Origin: JAKZVK01 sp965237575
GTDB taxonomy: Bacteria; Acidobacteriota; Terriglobia; Bryobacterales; UBA6623
Direction of reading: 5' to 3'
DNA length: 64,000 bases
Assembly (NCBI GenBank): GCA_965237575.1
Contig: CBDEGI010000004.1
Coordinates: forward strand, 3,348,001-3,412,000
Shown: positions 39,602 to 48,159 of the stretch, in pieces
Layout: the number at the start of each line of letters is the position of its first letter
How positions within the stretch are numbered: the first letter of the stretch is position 1
Position numbers and translations under genes: made by a program
Notes under the pieces: model-generated
Told to the model about the DNA's origin: nothing
Databases searched by the model: none
What the model saw: the letters and a program-made list of their open reading frames with translations, nothing else

Positions 39602-39826
39602 CTACTCCACCCAAATCGGGGAGCTCCAGGCGACTTGTTCGTTGTTCTGGAGGACGCGGATGTAGTCGTAGTTCGAGCCGGGTTCGAAGTCGCGGTCGAG
39701 CAACTCGGGGTTGACCTCTTCGGTGTTCGGATGCGCTGTGTAGACGAACTGCTGGTTCTTGACGATCACGATCTGCTTGATGCGGTCGGTGCCAAGGGCG
39801 CGTATCCTCGGACGATCAACTCCCAC
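39602..39826 (-). pseudogene. 5'-truncated remnant of a secreted PHP/DUF3604-like protein
   Basis: This 74-residue minus-strand frame ends in DYIRVLQNNEQVAWSSPIWV, the typical C-terminus of secreted PHP-type or DUF3604-type proteins, after GTDRIKQIVIVKNQQFVYTA. Upstream of about 39830 the similarity stops at a 16-base palindrome (CGAGCCCGCGGGCTCG, 39837-39852). There is no start codon in a sensible context. The rest of the gene has been lost. The family assignment is tentative. Confidence 0.5.
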
Positions 39827-40910
39827 TGGCGGGCGCCGAGCCCGCGGGCTCGGCTCGGCGATTCGTTAGGCGGTGGGAGCCGGCGGCCCGGACCCAGGCC
39901 GCCACCAGCTCGGCGAGCTTTTGATTGCCGAGAATCGAGGGATGCTGCGTCTCGTTGATGAGGTACTGGGTATCCTCAGCAAATACACCGGTCGAGTCGC
40001 TGTACTTGACGCCCTCGGCCTCCAGAAGCGATCCGATAGCGCGATGCAGGTCGGCAAGCCGGTACTCCCCTGAGGGTTCGAAAGCACTTCCCGCAGGCAA
40101 GAGGACGACTGTGAACCGGATACCTTCGCGCCGGGTATGGTCGACGATTGCTTTGAGATGACGTCGCGCGAACTCCCGGTTGCCCTCAAAAAGCCAACGG
40201 TACCAGCCGTCAGAGGTCTCGTTCGAATCGATGAGGCTCCCGTGCTTCCTGAGCCGATAGATCGCCTTGCGAACAAAATAGCGTGACCACCAGCGAGGAC
40301 GGTGGTAGATGCGATAGAGGCTGTTGTCGGCTCCCTCGTATACGCTGTCGCGGCGACAGAAGTCGTTGAGGTTCAGTAGGTAAACGACGTCATCGAAGGC
40401 GTAGATGCGATCTTTCACCCGGAATTGTTCGGCGAGCTCCGCAATCCCGTAGCCGGGTACCCCGAGGTTGAATACCCTGAGCCGCTGCTGCTCGGGGTCG
40501 AGCAGCTCTTGTGTCCGATCGGTGATGGTGGCGAACTACGTTTGCCAGATACCAAAGAGCGCTGAGTCACCGAGGAGTCCGACCCTGCGTTTGCCTTCAG
40601 CAAGGTCGTCGTTCCAATCGCGGATGCCGTAGCGGTTGATTTGTAACTGGCGGCCCATCCAGCGGAAGAGGTATTCGGGGCGAAGCTGGTAAACGAGCGT
40701 CGGATTGTCGGAAGGCACGTAGTAGTGACCGGGCTGGGCCAACAGTTCTTGCCACTGCTCTTCCAACGCCCGTGCATAGAGCCGGCACATCGCTTCGGCA
40801 GCAATCAAAGACAGGGCCAAACCAAGGGCAACCGCGACCGCTTGCCTCAGCCGCCGTGGCTTGGGGTTCGAACGAGAGTGATCGGGCGTGGGATGCAGGG
40901 GTTCAGCCAT
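39816..40910 (-). pseudogene. Membrane-anchored SGNH/GDSL hydrolase-like gene with in-frame TAG
   Basis: From ATG 40910, with GAGGAG about 10 bases upstream, the frame encodes a membrane anchor (AVAVALGLALSLIAAEAM), then KRRVGLLGDSALFGIWQT, the GDS block. A TAG follows at 40536-40538 and the same frame continues with FATITDRTQELLDPEQ, FNLGVPGYGIAELA and the C-terminal TQHPSILGNQKLAELVA (catalytic His block). It would be about 363 residues. Relatives act as acetyl-esterases or glycan acetyl-transfer partners. The single nonsense codon probably kills it unless it is a sequencing error. Confidence 0.8.
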
Positions 40911-41347
40911 CCGGCGGGTCTCCTCATAGTATCGAACAAGCGCTGGCTGAGCCTTCACCTAGATGAGAGGGCGGGATTGCTCCACCACGCATTGTGCGCG
41001 GAGGCGTGGGTCTGGCCTGCATCTCTCACCACCTGACGGATGAAGCGCGCGACAAGACCGCTACGACTTCGTTGCGCCTGCTTGCCTTGCTCAAGTACAC
41101 CTTCGCGCGCCAAGCGGCTCGCGCCCCGTCCTGACGGCCTTCTCACGTACTTCGCCTCGTCACGGGGTGAGGAATACAAGCCGGGCTCCATTTGGGCCTT
41201 ATCGACCCTCAGGTGAGGCTCCCCAAGGGTCGATATGAGAGCAAGCCAAGCCACCCGAAATACCCTTGCGGGGCCGGGTGGCCGAGACTATACTGGTTTT
41301 CTTGGGTCCAGGCGGCCTGTTTGCGAACCTGCCGCCGGGAGTTCGAT
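40911..41347 (+). promoter_or_regulatory. Intergenic region with promoter and inverted repeat
   Basis: A sigma-70-like promoter is seen at 41266-41294: TTGCGG, 17-base spacer, TATACT, about 50 bases before the small gene at 41348. Just upstream, TATCGACCCT (41200-41209) and AGGGTCGATA (41226-41235) form a perfect 10-bp inverted repeat with a 16-base centre. It could be an operator or a hairpin. Nothing else is recognised in 40911-41199. Confidence 0.55.
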
Positions 41348-41611
41348 GTGGCAGTGCTCGACGCCGAAATACATGCGCCGCAGCGAGAAGCGGCGATCTT
41401 CTACGGGATGTTCCTGCGCGGACGTCCCATCGAGTCGTTGCGCCAAGAAATCGATGTCTCCCCGAAGCTTTACCACAAGTGGATGCGCGCGAGAGAGTAC
41501 GACAGGACCTTCCGCGAGAACTTGCGCCGCATGTACATCTACCGCAAGCAGGTGCTGGCGATTTTCGAATCGTTGGTGACCAGCGACCAGTGCGCCCGAA
41601 ATTGGCAGTAA
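41348..41611 (+). CDS. Small conserved helical protein
   Basis: From GTG 41348, with GGGAG 7 bases upstream, the protein has 87 residues. The helical core reads EAAIFYGMFLRGRPIESLRQ followed by EIDVSPKLYHKWMRARE and RRMYIYRKQVLAIFESLVTS. The middle resembles a helix-turn-helix with a recognition-like helix (SPKLYHKWMRA), so DNA binding is possible. I recall similar short proteins in Acidobacteriota but no function. The good promoter and ribosome binding site support it as a real gene. Confidence 0.65.
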   Translation: MAVLDAEIHAPQREAAIFYGMFLRGRPIESLRQEIDVSPKLYHKWMRAREYDRTFRENLRRMYIYRKQVLAIFESLVTSDQCARNWQ

Positions 41612-41648
41612 CCGCCTAACGCCGTCAAAACCGCCCGACGGGGGGCCC

Positions 41649-42662
41649 TTACAGAATCCCGCCGTCCGCGGCCGCCCGATAGAGAATCGCAGCGCCCAGT
41701 AGCGTGACCACTGCCGCGCTGCCGACGGGCAGCAGGCGGACGAGCGGCCCATCCTTCGAGAATCGATCAAACGCCGGCCCGGCCAACACCATGGCCACGC
41801 CGATGGCGATCAACACCGCTGCCAGCCCCAAGCTGAACGAGACCAGGATCGCCATGCCGAACAACAGGCGGTTGATGGTGATGGAGACCAACAGGACGGC
41901 CATCGCCTCGGGACAAGGGACGAGCCCGCCGGAGATTCCCAGCGACAGCAGGCTCCCGCGTCCCGCTTTCGGCAGCGGTTGCCTGGCATGATCATGCTCG
42001 TGAGAGTGCGAGTGCTCGTGCGAATGGTCATGCTCGTGGGAATGGCTATGCTCATCCGAATGCTCGTGGGAATGACTGTCAGCGTGTCCGGCGTCGTCAC
42101 CGTGAGGGTGACTATGGGCGTGGCTGGGCCCGTGTGAGTGACTGGGCCCGTGCGTGTGACTGTGGCCGCCGAAGGGCCAGTGCGAGTGGCTGTGGGTTCC
42201 GTCGGAACCCTTCCGCAGCGCCTGCCAACGGGACCAGAACAGCCATCCTCCGATGGCGACGATGAGCATTCCGCTGATCAGCGAAAGCCAGACCAGAACG
42301 CGATCCACGAGCAGGTACTGCGAAGCGTAGAGCGCAATCAAACCCAGAATGAACACGCCCGCTGTGTGAGTAATCGTGACGACGCTACCCAAGTAAACGG
42401 CGTCGCCGATCGTGCCGCGCGAGCCTGCCAGGTAGGCGGCAACGATCGCCTTCCCGTGGCCAGGGGTCAGGGCGTGAGCCGCTCCCGCCACGAAAGCGAC
42501 GCCCAAGGCTGCCAGAATGAAGCCGGCACCTAAGTCCCCGGCAGTCAGCAGCGATTGGAGCTGCTCTCGCATCCCCTGGTGGGGATCCGAAGAGGCCTGG
42601 AAGGCGGCGCTTGGCAGAACCGCCAGCCCCTGCAACAAGGCGTGTCTCGCGAATCGTGTCAT
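41649..42662 (-). CDS. NicO/RcnA-like nickel/cobalt transporter with His-rich loop
   Basis: The 337-residue protein has about six to seven membrane segments. ALTPGHGKAIVAAYLAGSRG is the NicO/RcnA signature, and GGLVPCPEAMAVLLVSITIN the second conserved block. Between them lies a cytosolic loop of about 70 residues made mostly of His with Ser, Glu and Asp (HSHEHDHSHEHSHSHEHDHA). Such proteins move Ni or Co across the inner membrane, and the His loop probably binds metal. Export rather than import is more likely from the RcnA-like layout. No metal-responsive regulator is adjacent. Confidence 0.88.
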   Translation of the reverse strand: MTRFARHALLQGLAVLPSAAFQASSDPHQGMREQLQSLLTAGDLGAGFILAALGVAFVAGAAHALTPGHGKAIVAAYLAGSRGTIGDAVYLGSVVTITHTAGVFILGLIALYASQYLLVDRVLVWLSLISGMLIVAIGGWLFWSRWQALRKGSDGTHSHSHWPFGGHSHTHGPSHSHGPSHAHSHPHGDDAGHADSHSHEHSDEHSHSHEHDHSHEHSHSHEHDHARQPLPKAGRGSLLSLGISGGLVPCPEAMAVLLVSITINRLLFGMAILVSFSLGLAAVLIAIGVAMVLAGPAFDRFSKDGPLVRLLPVGSAAVVTLLGAAILYRAAADGGIL

Positions 42663-42784
42663 CGCAATCGTATTCTGAATGCTACCATTTTGCGAACAGC
42701 GCGCCGGCCCCCAGGCAGCGCAAGGCGGTGGTGCTGGCGCTATTCTCGGGGTAGTCTCGGTGAGGTGTTAGTCTGGTCTAGCCG

Positions 42785-43879
42785 ATGCAACGTTGGAAAG
42801 CGCAGGATCTCGAACCGTTTGCCCGCGGCATTTTCGAGGCCGTTGGCACCGAACCCGACATCGCGGGCGTCGTCGCGGGTCACCTCGTTCGCTCGAACCT
42901 ATCGGGACACGACTCGCACGGCGTCATCCGCCTCATGCAGTACGTCGCCCAGATCGAAGAGGGCGAGATTGCACCCTCGGCGAGGCCCGAGGTGCTTCGA
43001 GAGAGCGGCGCCACCGGGCTGATCGACGCGCATCGGGGTTTCGGCCATCACTCCACGGCTTGGACGCTTGACTGGGCGATCGAGCGCGCGACTCAACATG
43101 GAGTTGCTCTGGCGACGATCCGCCACTCGACCCACATCGGCCGCCTCGGGGAATACGCGGAGCGCGCTTGTGACCGCGGGATGATTGCCATCGTCACGGT
43201 GGGCGCCGCCGGCCCGGGACTGGGAGGGATGGTTCTGTTCGGCGGCCGCAAGCGCTTCCTGGGCGCCAACCCGTGGGCGATCGGTATTCCGGCCGAGGGG
43301 CAGCCGCCGATGGTGTTCGACGGCTCGACCTCGACGATCGCCGAGGGGAAAGTGCGGGTGGCGCGCGACAAGGGAGGCGAGGTACCCGTCGACAGCATCC
43401 TCGACCCGGAAGGTAAGCCCACGACCCAGCCCGCTGACTTCTATGCCGGCGGGACGCTTGTGCCGCTGGGCGGCCGGGTCGCCGGTCACAAGGGGTACGG
43501 CCTGGCGATGGCCTCAGCGTTGCTCGGGGCGTTGGCGACGATCGACGATCCGGAGCCGACGTTCATTGGAGCGCGTGTCCGCGAAGAGGTGGACGATCCA
43601 CGCGGCCGCGTGGCTGGCGTTTTTCTTGTGGTCATCGATCCCGGTGCCTTCGGAGAGGCAGCCACCTATCAATCGATGGTCGCGGAGACAATGAATGCGG
43701 CAAAGCGGGTGCCGCCCGCCGAGGGCAAGTCCGAGGTGCTCGTTCCGGGTGAGGTGGAGGTACGGAACCGCGAAGAGCGCGGGCGCGACGGCATCCCCCT
43801 GCCCGACGTCACCGCGCGGGACCTGGCGGGCGTGGGTGAGAAGTTGGGGGTTGCGATGCCGGGTCCGCTTGGCGGCTAG
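42785..43879 (+). CDS. Ldh_2-family malate/L-lactate-type dehydrogenase
   Basis: The 364-residue protein is an NAD(P)-dependent dehydrogenase of the malate/L-sulfolactate/ureidoglycolate type (Ldh_2 fold). Typical blocks are SNLSGHDSHGVIRLMQYVAQ, the active-site His region GHHSTAWTLDWAIERA, ATIRHSTHIGRLGEYAERAC and GANPWAIGIPAEGQPPMVFD, ending in HKGYGLAMASALLGALATI. It oxidises a 2-hydroxy acid to a 2-oxo acid. The exact substrate cannot be given. It lies 82 bases before the MBL-like/ThuA gene on the same strand and may be co-transcribed. Confidence 0.9.
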   Translation: MQRWKAQDLEPFARGIFEAVGTEPDIAGVVAGHLVRSNLSGHDSHGVIRLMQYVAQIEEGEIAPSARPEVLRESGATGLIDAHRGFGHHSTAWTLDWAIERATQHGVALATIRHSTHIGRLGEYAERACDRGMIAIVTVGAAGPGLGGMVLFGGRKRFLGANPWAIGIPAEGQPPMVFDGSTSTIAEGKVRVARDKGGEVPVDSILDPEGKPTTQPADFYAGGTLVPLGGRVAGHKGYGLAMASALLGALATIDDPEPTFIGARVREEVDDPRGRVAGVFLVVIDPGAFGEAATYQSMVAETMNAAKRVPPAEGKSEVLVPGEVEVRNREERGRDGIPLPDVTARDLAGVGEKLGVAMPGPLGG

Positions 43880-43961
43880 CGAGGTTTTCGACCTCAAGTA
43901 GCGCGGCGGCTGTCTTGACCACCGTTTGAGTCCTAATACTACTTCGCGGGCAGGAGCTGCT

Positions 43962-45662
43962 TTGGCGAAACTCTACGTACGTATCTCAGCTTTGGTGGCC
44001 TTGGTCTTTGCCACGGGGGCCCTCGCCTTTGGAGGGTCCGCTGAACACGGCAAGCAATTGCTGCCGCACCGCGAGGAGATCGCGTCGGGAGTTCATGCCG
44101 CCGGCTTCTCCTATCAGTTCGGGCACGCCAACTGCGGCTGGGTGGTGCTGGGCGACCAGACGCTCTTGATCGATCTGCCGCGCGGCACGCCCGTGCCGGA
44201 GTTCCTGGCCTACGTGGAGAAGACCACCGGCAAGCCGCCGAGGACGCTTGTCCTCACGAACATCTGGCAGGACGAGGCTTGGATCTTCCCCAACGTCTAC
44301 GATCGCGACAGGCCGCGCTGGCATCGCGCCGAGAAGCCCGAGGGGCCCGACAAGGTGCTCCCGATCATTGAGGCGCTGGTCGCGGGCGGGATCAGGCGCA
44401 TCGTCACGTCGGAAAGGATTGCCGAGCGATTGGCGGCCGCGCCGAACGGGCCGCCCGCGGACTTGGTCGAAGGGCGCTCCCGGCGCGCTAGCATCGGCGA
44501 CGCAAGCCGCGTGGTCGAGTTTGTCCCGTTGGATCGAGCGCGTGAAGACGGAGCCGGGGCGGTTTATCTGCCAGGGGAGGAAGTGCTGTTCGGCGGACCC
44601 CTCGTTCACAATGGCAGTCGGGCGACGCTGGCCGGTCATAACACTGCGGAGTGGATCGCGGCTCTCGGCGGCTTGGAGGCGCTGCGCCCAAAACGAGTAG
44701 TGCCTGGATTCGGCACGTGGGACGGCCCGGAAAGCCTCAAGCGTTTCCGCGGCGTGCTGACCGAGCTGCGCAATCAGGTCAGCCACGAGATTGCCAAAGG
44801 GTACTCCCTCGAAGAGACCCAGCCGCGTGTGCGTCTTCCGCACGGGCTCCTTTCCTGGACCACGCACACCCAGCCGCGGGACGAGCAAATCGAGCATGTC
44901 TACCGTGAGTTGACGGTCCCGAACGCACCGTTCGCCGGCCGTGCCCCTTCCGCTTCCGACCCGCGTCCGCAGGCTCTCGTCCTGATCGGTGACAGCCCAC
45001 ACCCGCCGGCGCCGATCGAGAAAGCGCTGCGGCCCGTGTTCGAGGCGACGGGCGTGGCGCCGCACTTTACCGTTGACGTCGAAGCGTTGACCGCCGAGAA
45101 CCTGTCGAAGGTGCAGCTCTTCGTCATCCTTCGCGATGGGCGTCAGGTGCAGAGGGCTGGAGCCGGCCGCGAGAAGCTCCGCGTGCTCGAGGACCCTCTC
45201 CACGGCGAAATCGGCACCTGGATGACGCTCGCGCAGGAGCAGGCGGTGGTTGAGTTCGTCGAGAGGGGCGGGGCGTTCCTGAACCTGCACAATTCGCTGG
45301 GGCTTTACCCGCCGGCAGGCCCGTATCTAAAGCTTGTGGGGGGCCGCTACATCGGCCACGGGCCATACGAGAGGTTTCGGGTCGAGGTGGCCGACTCGCG
45401 GCACCCTATCACCGAAGGCACCGGCGACTTTACAATCGCTGACGAGCAGCACACACCGATCATCTACGACGAGAGCCAGGTGCATCGCATTCTCAACAGC
45501 CGCATGGACGACGGCACTGTTGTCCCGGCGGGCTGGGTGCGCGAGGTGGGCCGTGGCCGCGTGTGCCATCTCGCAGGCGGCCACCCGCTCGAACCGTTAC
45601 TGCATCCGATGTATCAGCGGCTGATGCGGAATGCGGTGGAGTGGTGCTTGAGGAAGCGTTGA
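43962..45662 (+). CDS. Secreted degenerate metallo-beta-lactamase fold fused to ThuA
   Basis: From TTG 43962, with AGGAG 5 bases upstream, the protein has 566 residues with a signal peptide (ISALVALVFATGALAFGG). The N-terminal part follows MBL-fold topology (NCGWVVLGDQTLLIDLPRGT, then VYLPGEEVLFGG), but the place of the HxHxDH metal motif reads TLVLTNIWQDEAW, so the metal site is lost. The C-terminal part from about residue 350 is ThuA-like (RGGAFLNLHNSLGLYPPAGP, then YIGHGPYERFRVEVADSRHP and GRGRVCHLAGGHPLEPLLHP). ThuA-like folds occur in sugar and secreted enzymes. The fusion is unusual and its reaction is unknown. Confidence 0.8.
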   Translation: MAKLYVRISALVALVFATGALAFGGSAEHGKQLLPHREEIASGVHAAGFSYQFGHANCGWVVLGDQTLLIDLPRGTPVPEFLAYVEKTTGKPPRTLVLTNIWQDEAWIFPNVYDRDRPRWHRAEKPEGPDKVLPIIEALVAGGIRRIVTSERIAERLAAAPNGPPADLVEGRSRRASIGDASRVVEFVPLDRAREDGAGAVYLPGEEVLFGGPLVHNGSRATLAGHNTAEWIAALGGLEALRPKRVVPGFGTWDGPESLKRFRGVLTELRNQVSHEIAKGYSLEETQPRVRLPHGLLSWTTHTQPRDEQIEHVYRELTVPNAPFAGRAPSASDPRPQALVLIGDSPHPPAPIEKALRPVFEATGVAPHFTVDVEALTAENLSKVQLFVILRDGRQVQRAGAGREKLRVLEDPLHGEIGTWMTLAQEQAVVEFVERGGAFLNLHNSLGLYPPAGPYLKLVGGRYIGHGPYERFRVEVADSRHPITEGTGDFTIADEQHTPIIYDESQVHRILNSRMDDGTVVPAGWVREVGRGRVCHLAGGHPLEPLLHPMYQRLMRNAVEWCLRKR

Positions 45663-45719
45663 GGTCGACGTAACACGGACCTTGACCTAGCCCAGAGGCG
45701 CTCGAGTGGCGTCAGGGTT

Positions 45720-45752
45720 CGTGCCGGACCGCTCCCTCACGGTCACCGTTCG
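45720..45752. repeat. Family-B repeat, copy 3
   Basis: This copy differs from copies 1 and 2 at three positions in its right half, which weakens the outer part of the hairpin. It lies 181 bases before the unrecognised 730-residue gene. Confidence 0.85.
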
Positions 45753-45898
45753 GTTGCTTCGTGCGCAGGCTTCCCGATCGTTCCCATGTGCATCTCCCCG
45801 TTCGCAGACTCGTCTTCTCCTGCCGATTGGCGGAGGAGTGCAGGTGTGAGCGCGTAAATTGCTTATCCAAAGCCACCTGCGCAATTAACGTTAGAAGA

Positions 45899-45927
45899 TT
45901 GACATTCCGCTGAATCGCTGCTATCTG
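45899..45927 (+). promoter_or_regulatory. Sigma-70-like promoter placing the start at the ATG (leaderless)
   Basis: A perfect TTGACA (45899-45904) is followed after 17 bases by TATCTG (45922-45927). Transcription would begin about 7 bases later, at the A of the ATG at 45934. No Shine-Dalgarno sequence lies before that ATG (GATACCC). The -10 box matches the consensus at only three positions, so the call is moderate. Confidence 0.45.
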
Positions 45928-45933
45928 ATACCC

Positions 45934-48126
45934 ATGCCAACGATAAAGATAACGGACGCCCTCGGTTTCGTTGTAGAAACGGAAACGGCGCAGGACGCCT
46001 CCATTACGAGGTACTTCAGAGACGCTTTGTCACTGAACCTTCGCGAAACGGCCCTCAACCTCCGAAACACCACGCTCAAAGACTTCCCTCTTGCGTCGGT
46101 CCGAACCGGTCTCGATGTCGAGCAGGAGATCGACATTGGCAACGAGGACACGGAGTTGACCCTTTCGGCAGGCTTGACAGCCGGCTTCACGGTTTTCAAG
46201 AAGAAGGGTGAACCGGTTCTTCCCGGGCGTTTCGGCGAGGAGGCCGCCGTCAAAGTCGGCGACAACGAAGCCTGGGTGTCATTCGACATCACGCCCACGC
46301 TCTCGGCAGGACTGACGACCGAGCGCGGCGATCTGACCTTCGGGTTCGAGGCGGGTACAGAGGTATCGATCTTCAACTACCGGCCTTTCAGACTCACGAA
46401 CGGGGCACCCAAGCTCGCCACCGCTCTCGCCGACACCGTCAGCGCCTTTAGCTTGCCCGGCGACGTGGACGACCTTCGGGCCATGGCTCCTCAAACCATC
46501 TTGAGCGTCGACGGCAAGGCGTCTCTCAGCTTCACGACCGGGCTCGCGGTGTTGGCACAGCCCAACCCGCTCGCTTCGATCAACGCTCCGGGGCTGCCGG
46601 GTTCGATCGACGTGAAAGTCGGCGGCGCCGTGAGCGTACAGTCGTCATACACCTTGAGCGGGGGGTTCGAGTTGCGGGTGCGAAAGCTCGATACCCACCG
46701 TCTTGAGTTCGGCTACTTCAAGAGCAGCGGCAGGGAGCTCAAGGTAGCGGTCACCGGCAGCGCGGGCGTTTCCGTCGGGCCCGGAGACACGGACCTGACC
46801 AGCGCGATCTTGAGGGCGATTAGCGGTGACCCAAAAGTCGACGAAGATGAGCTGCGACAGGCGGGCCTTGCCGCGGACAGGATCAGGGCCATTCGAGACA
46901 CGGTGGAGGCCGGGGTCGACCGCAGCCTCGAGCTGAGCCTCGCCGCTGAATTCAGTTCGTTACGCCAGGGCAGCGCGGCCTTCCTGTACCAAATCGACCT
47001 CAACAAGCTAGATGAGCAGGGCGCGGCGGCGGTTCGCCTTGCTCTCGACGGCGATCTCACCGGACTGATGGCACCCGAGAATGAGTTGCCCCCGGGAGTG
47101 GAGATCCGAACCAGCATCTTCCAAACCGTACGCGAAAAGAGAACCGCAATCAGGATCAACCTGCTGGGGATCTTTAACTTCATTTCGATCAGCAAGTTAC
47201 TTGTTGGCGGCGAGGTTCTCTATAACCACGAAACGGGCGAGTTGGTGCTCACCGACAAGGCTACGGCCGAACGCATCCGTGCCACCCTCCGCAACTTCGC
47301 CGCCGACTCAGAGAAACTCCACGAAGTACAGATGGAGAGCTTCCTGTTCACGGCCGCCTACCGCGGCAGCAAGCTGGCGGTGGCGCCACCGGAACTCAAG
47401 TCCAGGCACAGCTACTTCGAGCTACACGCCCGTACGAACCGCCAGACTATGAAAGACAACCTCGACGTCGCCGAGGCTCTCGGCTTGGTGTCCCGGGAAA
47501 AAAAGGCTGAACTGCTGGGAGACGGCAACGACTTCAGGCGCTCGACTCTCTATGCCGAAACGGGATACGGGGATGACCTTTTGCAGTCGGTCTTTTTGGA
47601 TGATGGAAGCAATGCCAGATCCCTCGACTTCTACGAGCAAGCCGGGCGGAAGGCTCTCACTCTGCTCTACCAGACGAGCGACCCAGACGAGTATCGGCGG
47701 CAGCCCGCGCTCGATGGCGGGTTATGGAAGAAGATGAGGGCGGCGGGCAGCGCACAAAACGTTATGGCCCTCTTCCCTACGCTCGAAAAGACGCAGAGGG
47801 CGGTCGTTTATTCCGATTATTTAGTCATCGTCTGGTGGGCGAAAGCGATGCATGAACTGGCGAAGGAGTTGGTTACGGTACACAAGTTCTTCGCCGACCA
47901 CCCCAACGCCTCGCCGGGTGATAACGGGCTAAGAAGGGTCCGCAAGCGTTTCCGCAAGAGAGTCACCGCCGCGGCCAAGACGACGAAGAAGCAGTTCGGC
48001 GAGCCTTGGGGACTCATTGCAATGGACATTGCGACCAACCACCAAGCCTCCGCGAACGTTCGCTTTACCGGGGATGTCGTCGCTTACGAGAACGACAGGG
48101 AGCCAGGCGAGAGTGTGCCGGTCTAG
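45934..48126 (+). CDS. Unrecognised 730-residue protein
   Basis: No family is recognised. There is no signal peptide (MPTIKITDALGFVVETETAQ). Residues 60-330 are beta-rich with recurring patterns such as TLSAGLTAGFTVFKKKGEP, FDITPTLSAGLTTERGDLTF and VQSSYTLSGGFELRVRKLD, suggesting two or three related beta modules. Residues 330-450 alternate helix and strand (REKRTAIRINLLGIFNFISI). The C-terminal 250 residues are helical and charged, ending in KRFRKRVTAAAKTTKKQFGE and a short acidic tail. It has its own promoter, may be leaderless, and stands alone. Protein-like composition and length make it a real gene. Confidence 0.85.
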   Translation: MPTIKITDALGFVVETETAQDASITRYFRDALSLNLRETALNLRNTTLKDFPLASVRTGLDVEQEIDIGNEDTELTLSAGLTAGFTVFKKKGEPVLPGRFGEEAAVKVGDNEAWVSFDITPTLSAGLTTERGDLTFGFEAGTEVSIFNYRPFRLTNGAPKLATALADTVSAFSLPGDVDDLRAMAPQTILSVDGKASLSFTTGLAVLAQPNPLASINAPGLPGSIDVKVGGAVSVQSSYTLSGGFELRVRKLDTHRLEFGYFKSSGRELKVAVTGSAGVSVGPGDTDLTSAILRAISGDPKVDEDELRQAGLAADRIRAIRDTVEAGVDRSLELSLAAEFSSLRQGSAAFLYQIDLNKLDEQGAAAVRLALDGDLTGLMAPENELPPGVEIRTSIFQTVREKRTAIRINLLGIFNFISISKLLVGGEVLYNHETGELVLTDKATAERIRATLRNFAADSEKLHEVQMESFLFTAAYRGSKLAVAPPELKSRHSYFELHARTNRQTMKDNLDVAEALGLVSREKKAELLGDGNDFRRSTLYAETGYGDDLLQSVFLDDGSNARSLDFYEQAGRKALTLLYQTSDPDEYRRQPALDGGLWKKMRAAGSAQNVMALFPTLEKTQRAVVYSDYLVIVWWAKAMHELAKELVTVHKFFADHPNASPGDNGLRRVRKRFRKRVTAAAKTTKKQFGEPWGLIAMDIATNHQASANVRFTGDVVAYENDREPGESVPV

Positions 48127-48159
48127 GCGACATCTTGGAAGGTTAGGCGTGAAACGTAT

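Noticed and set aside
39309..40910. Genetic code change with TAG as sense
   Set aside because: Many intact genes in the window end in TAG, so general reassignment is ruled out.
41270..41290. tRNA-like start (GCCGGGTGGCCGAGA)
   Set aside because: No matching acceptor stem, anticodon arm or T-arm follows, and the stretch fits a promoter spacer.
43986..45290. 434-residue minus-strand open frame opposite the MBL-like/ThuA gene
   Set aside because: Shadow frame. The plus strand has a signal peptide, ribosome binding site and recognisable domains.
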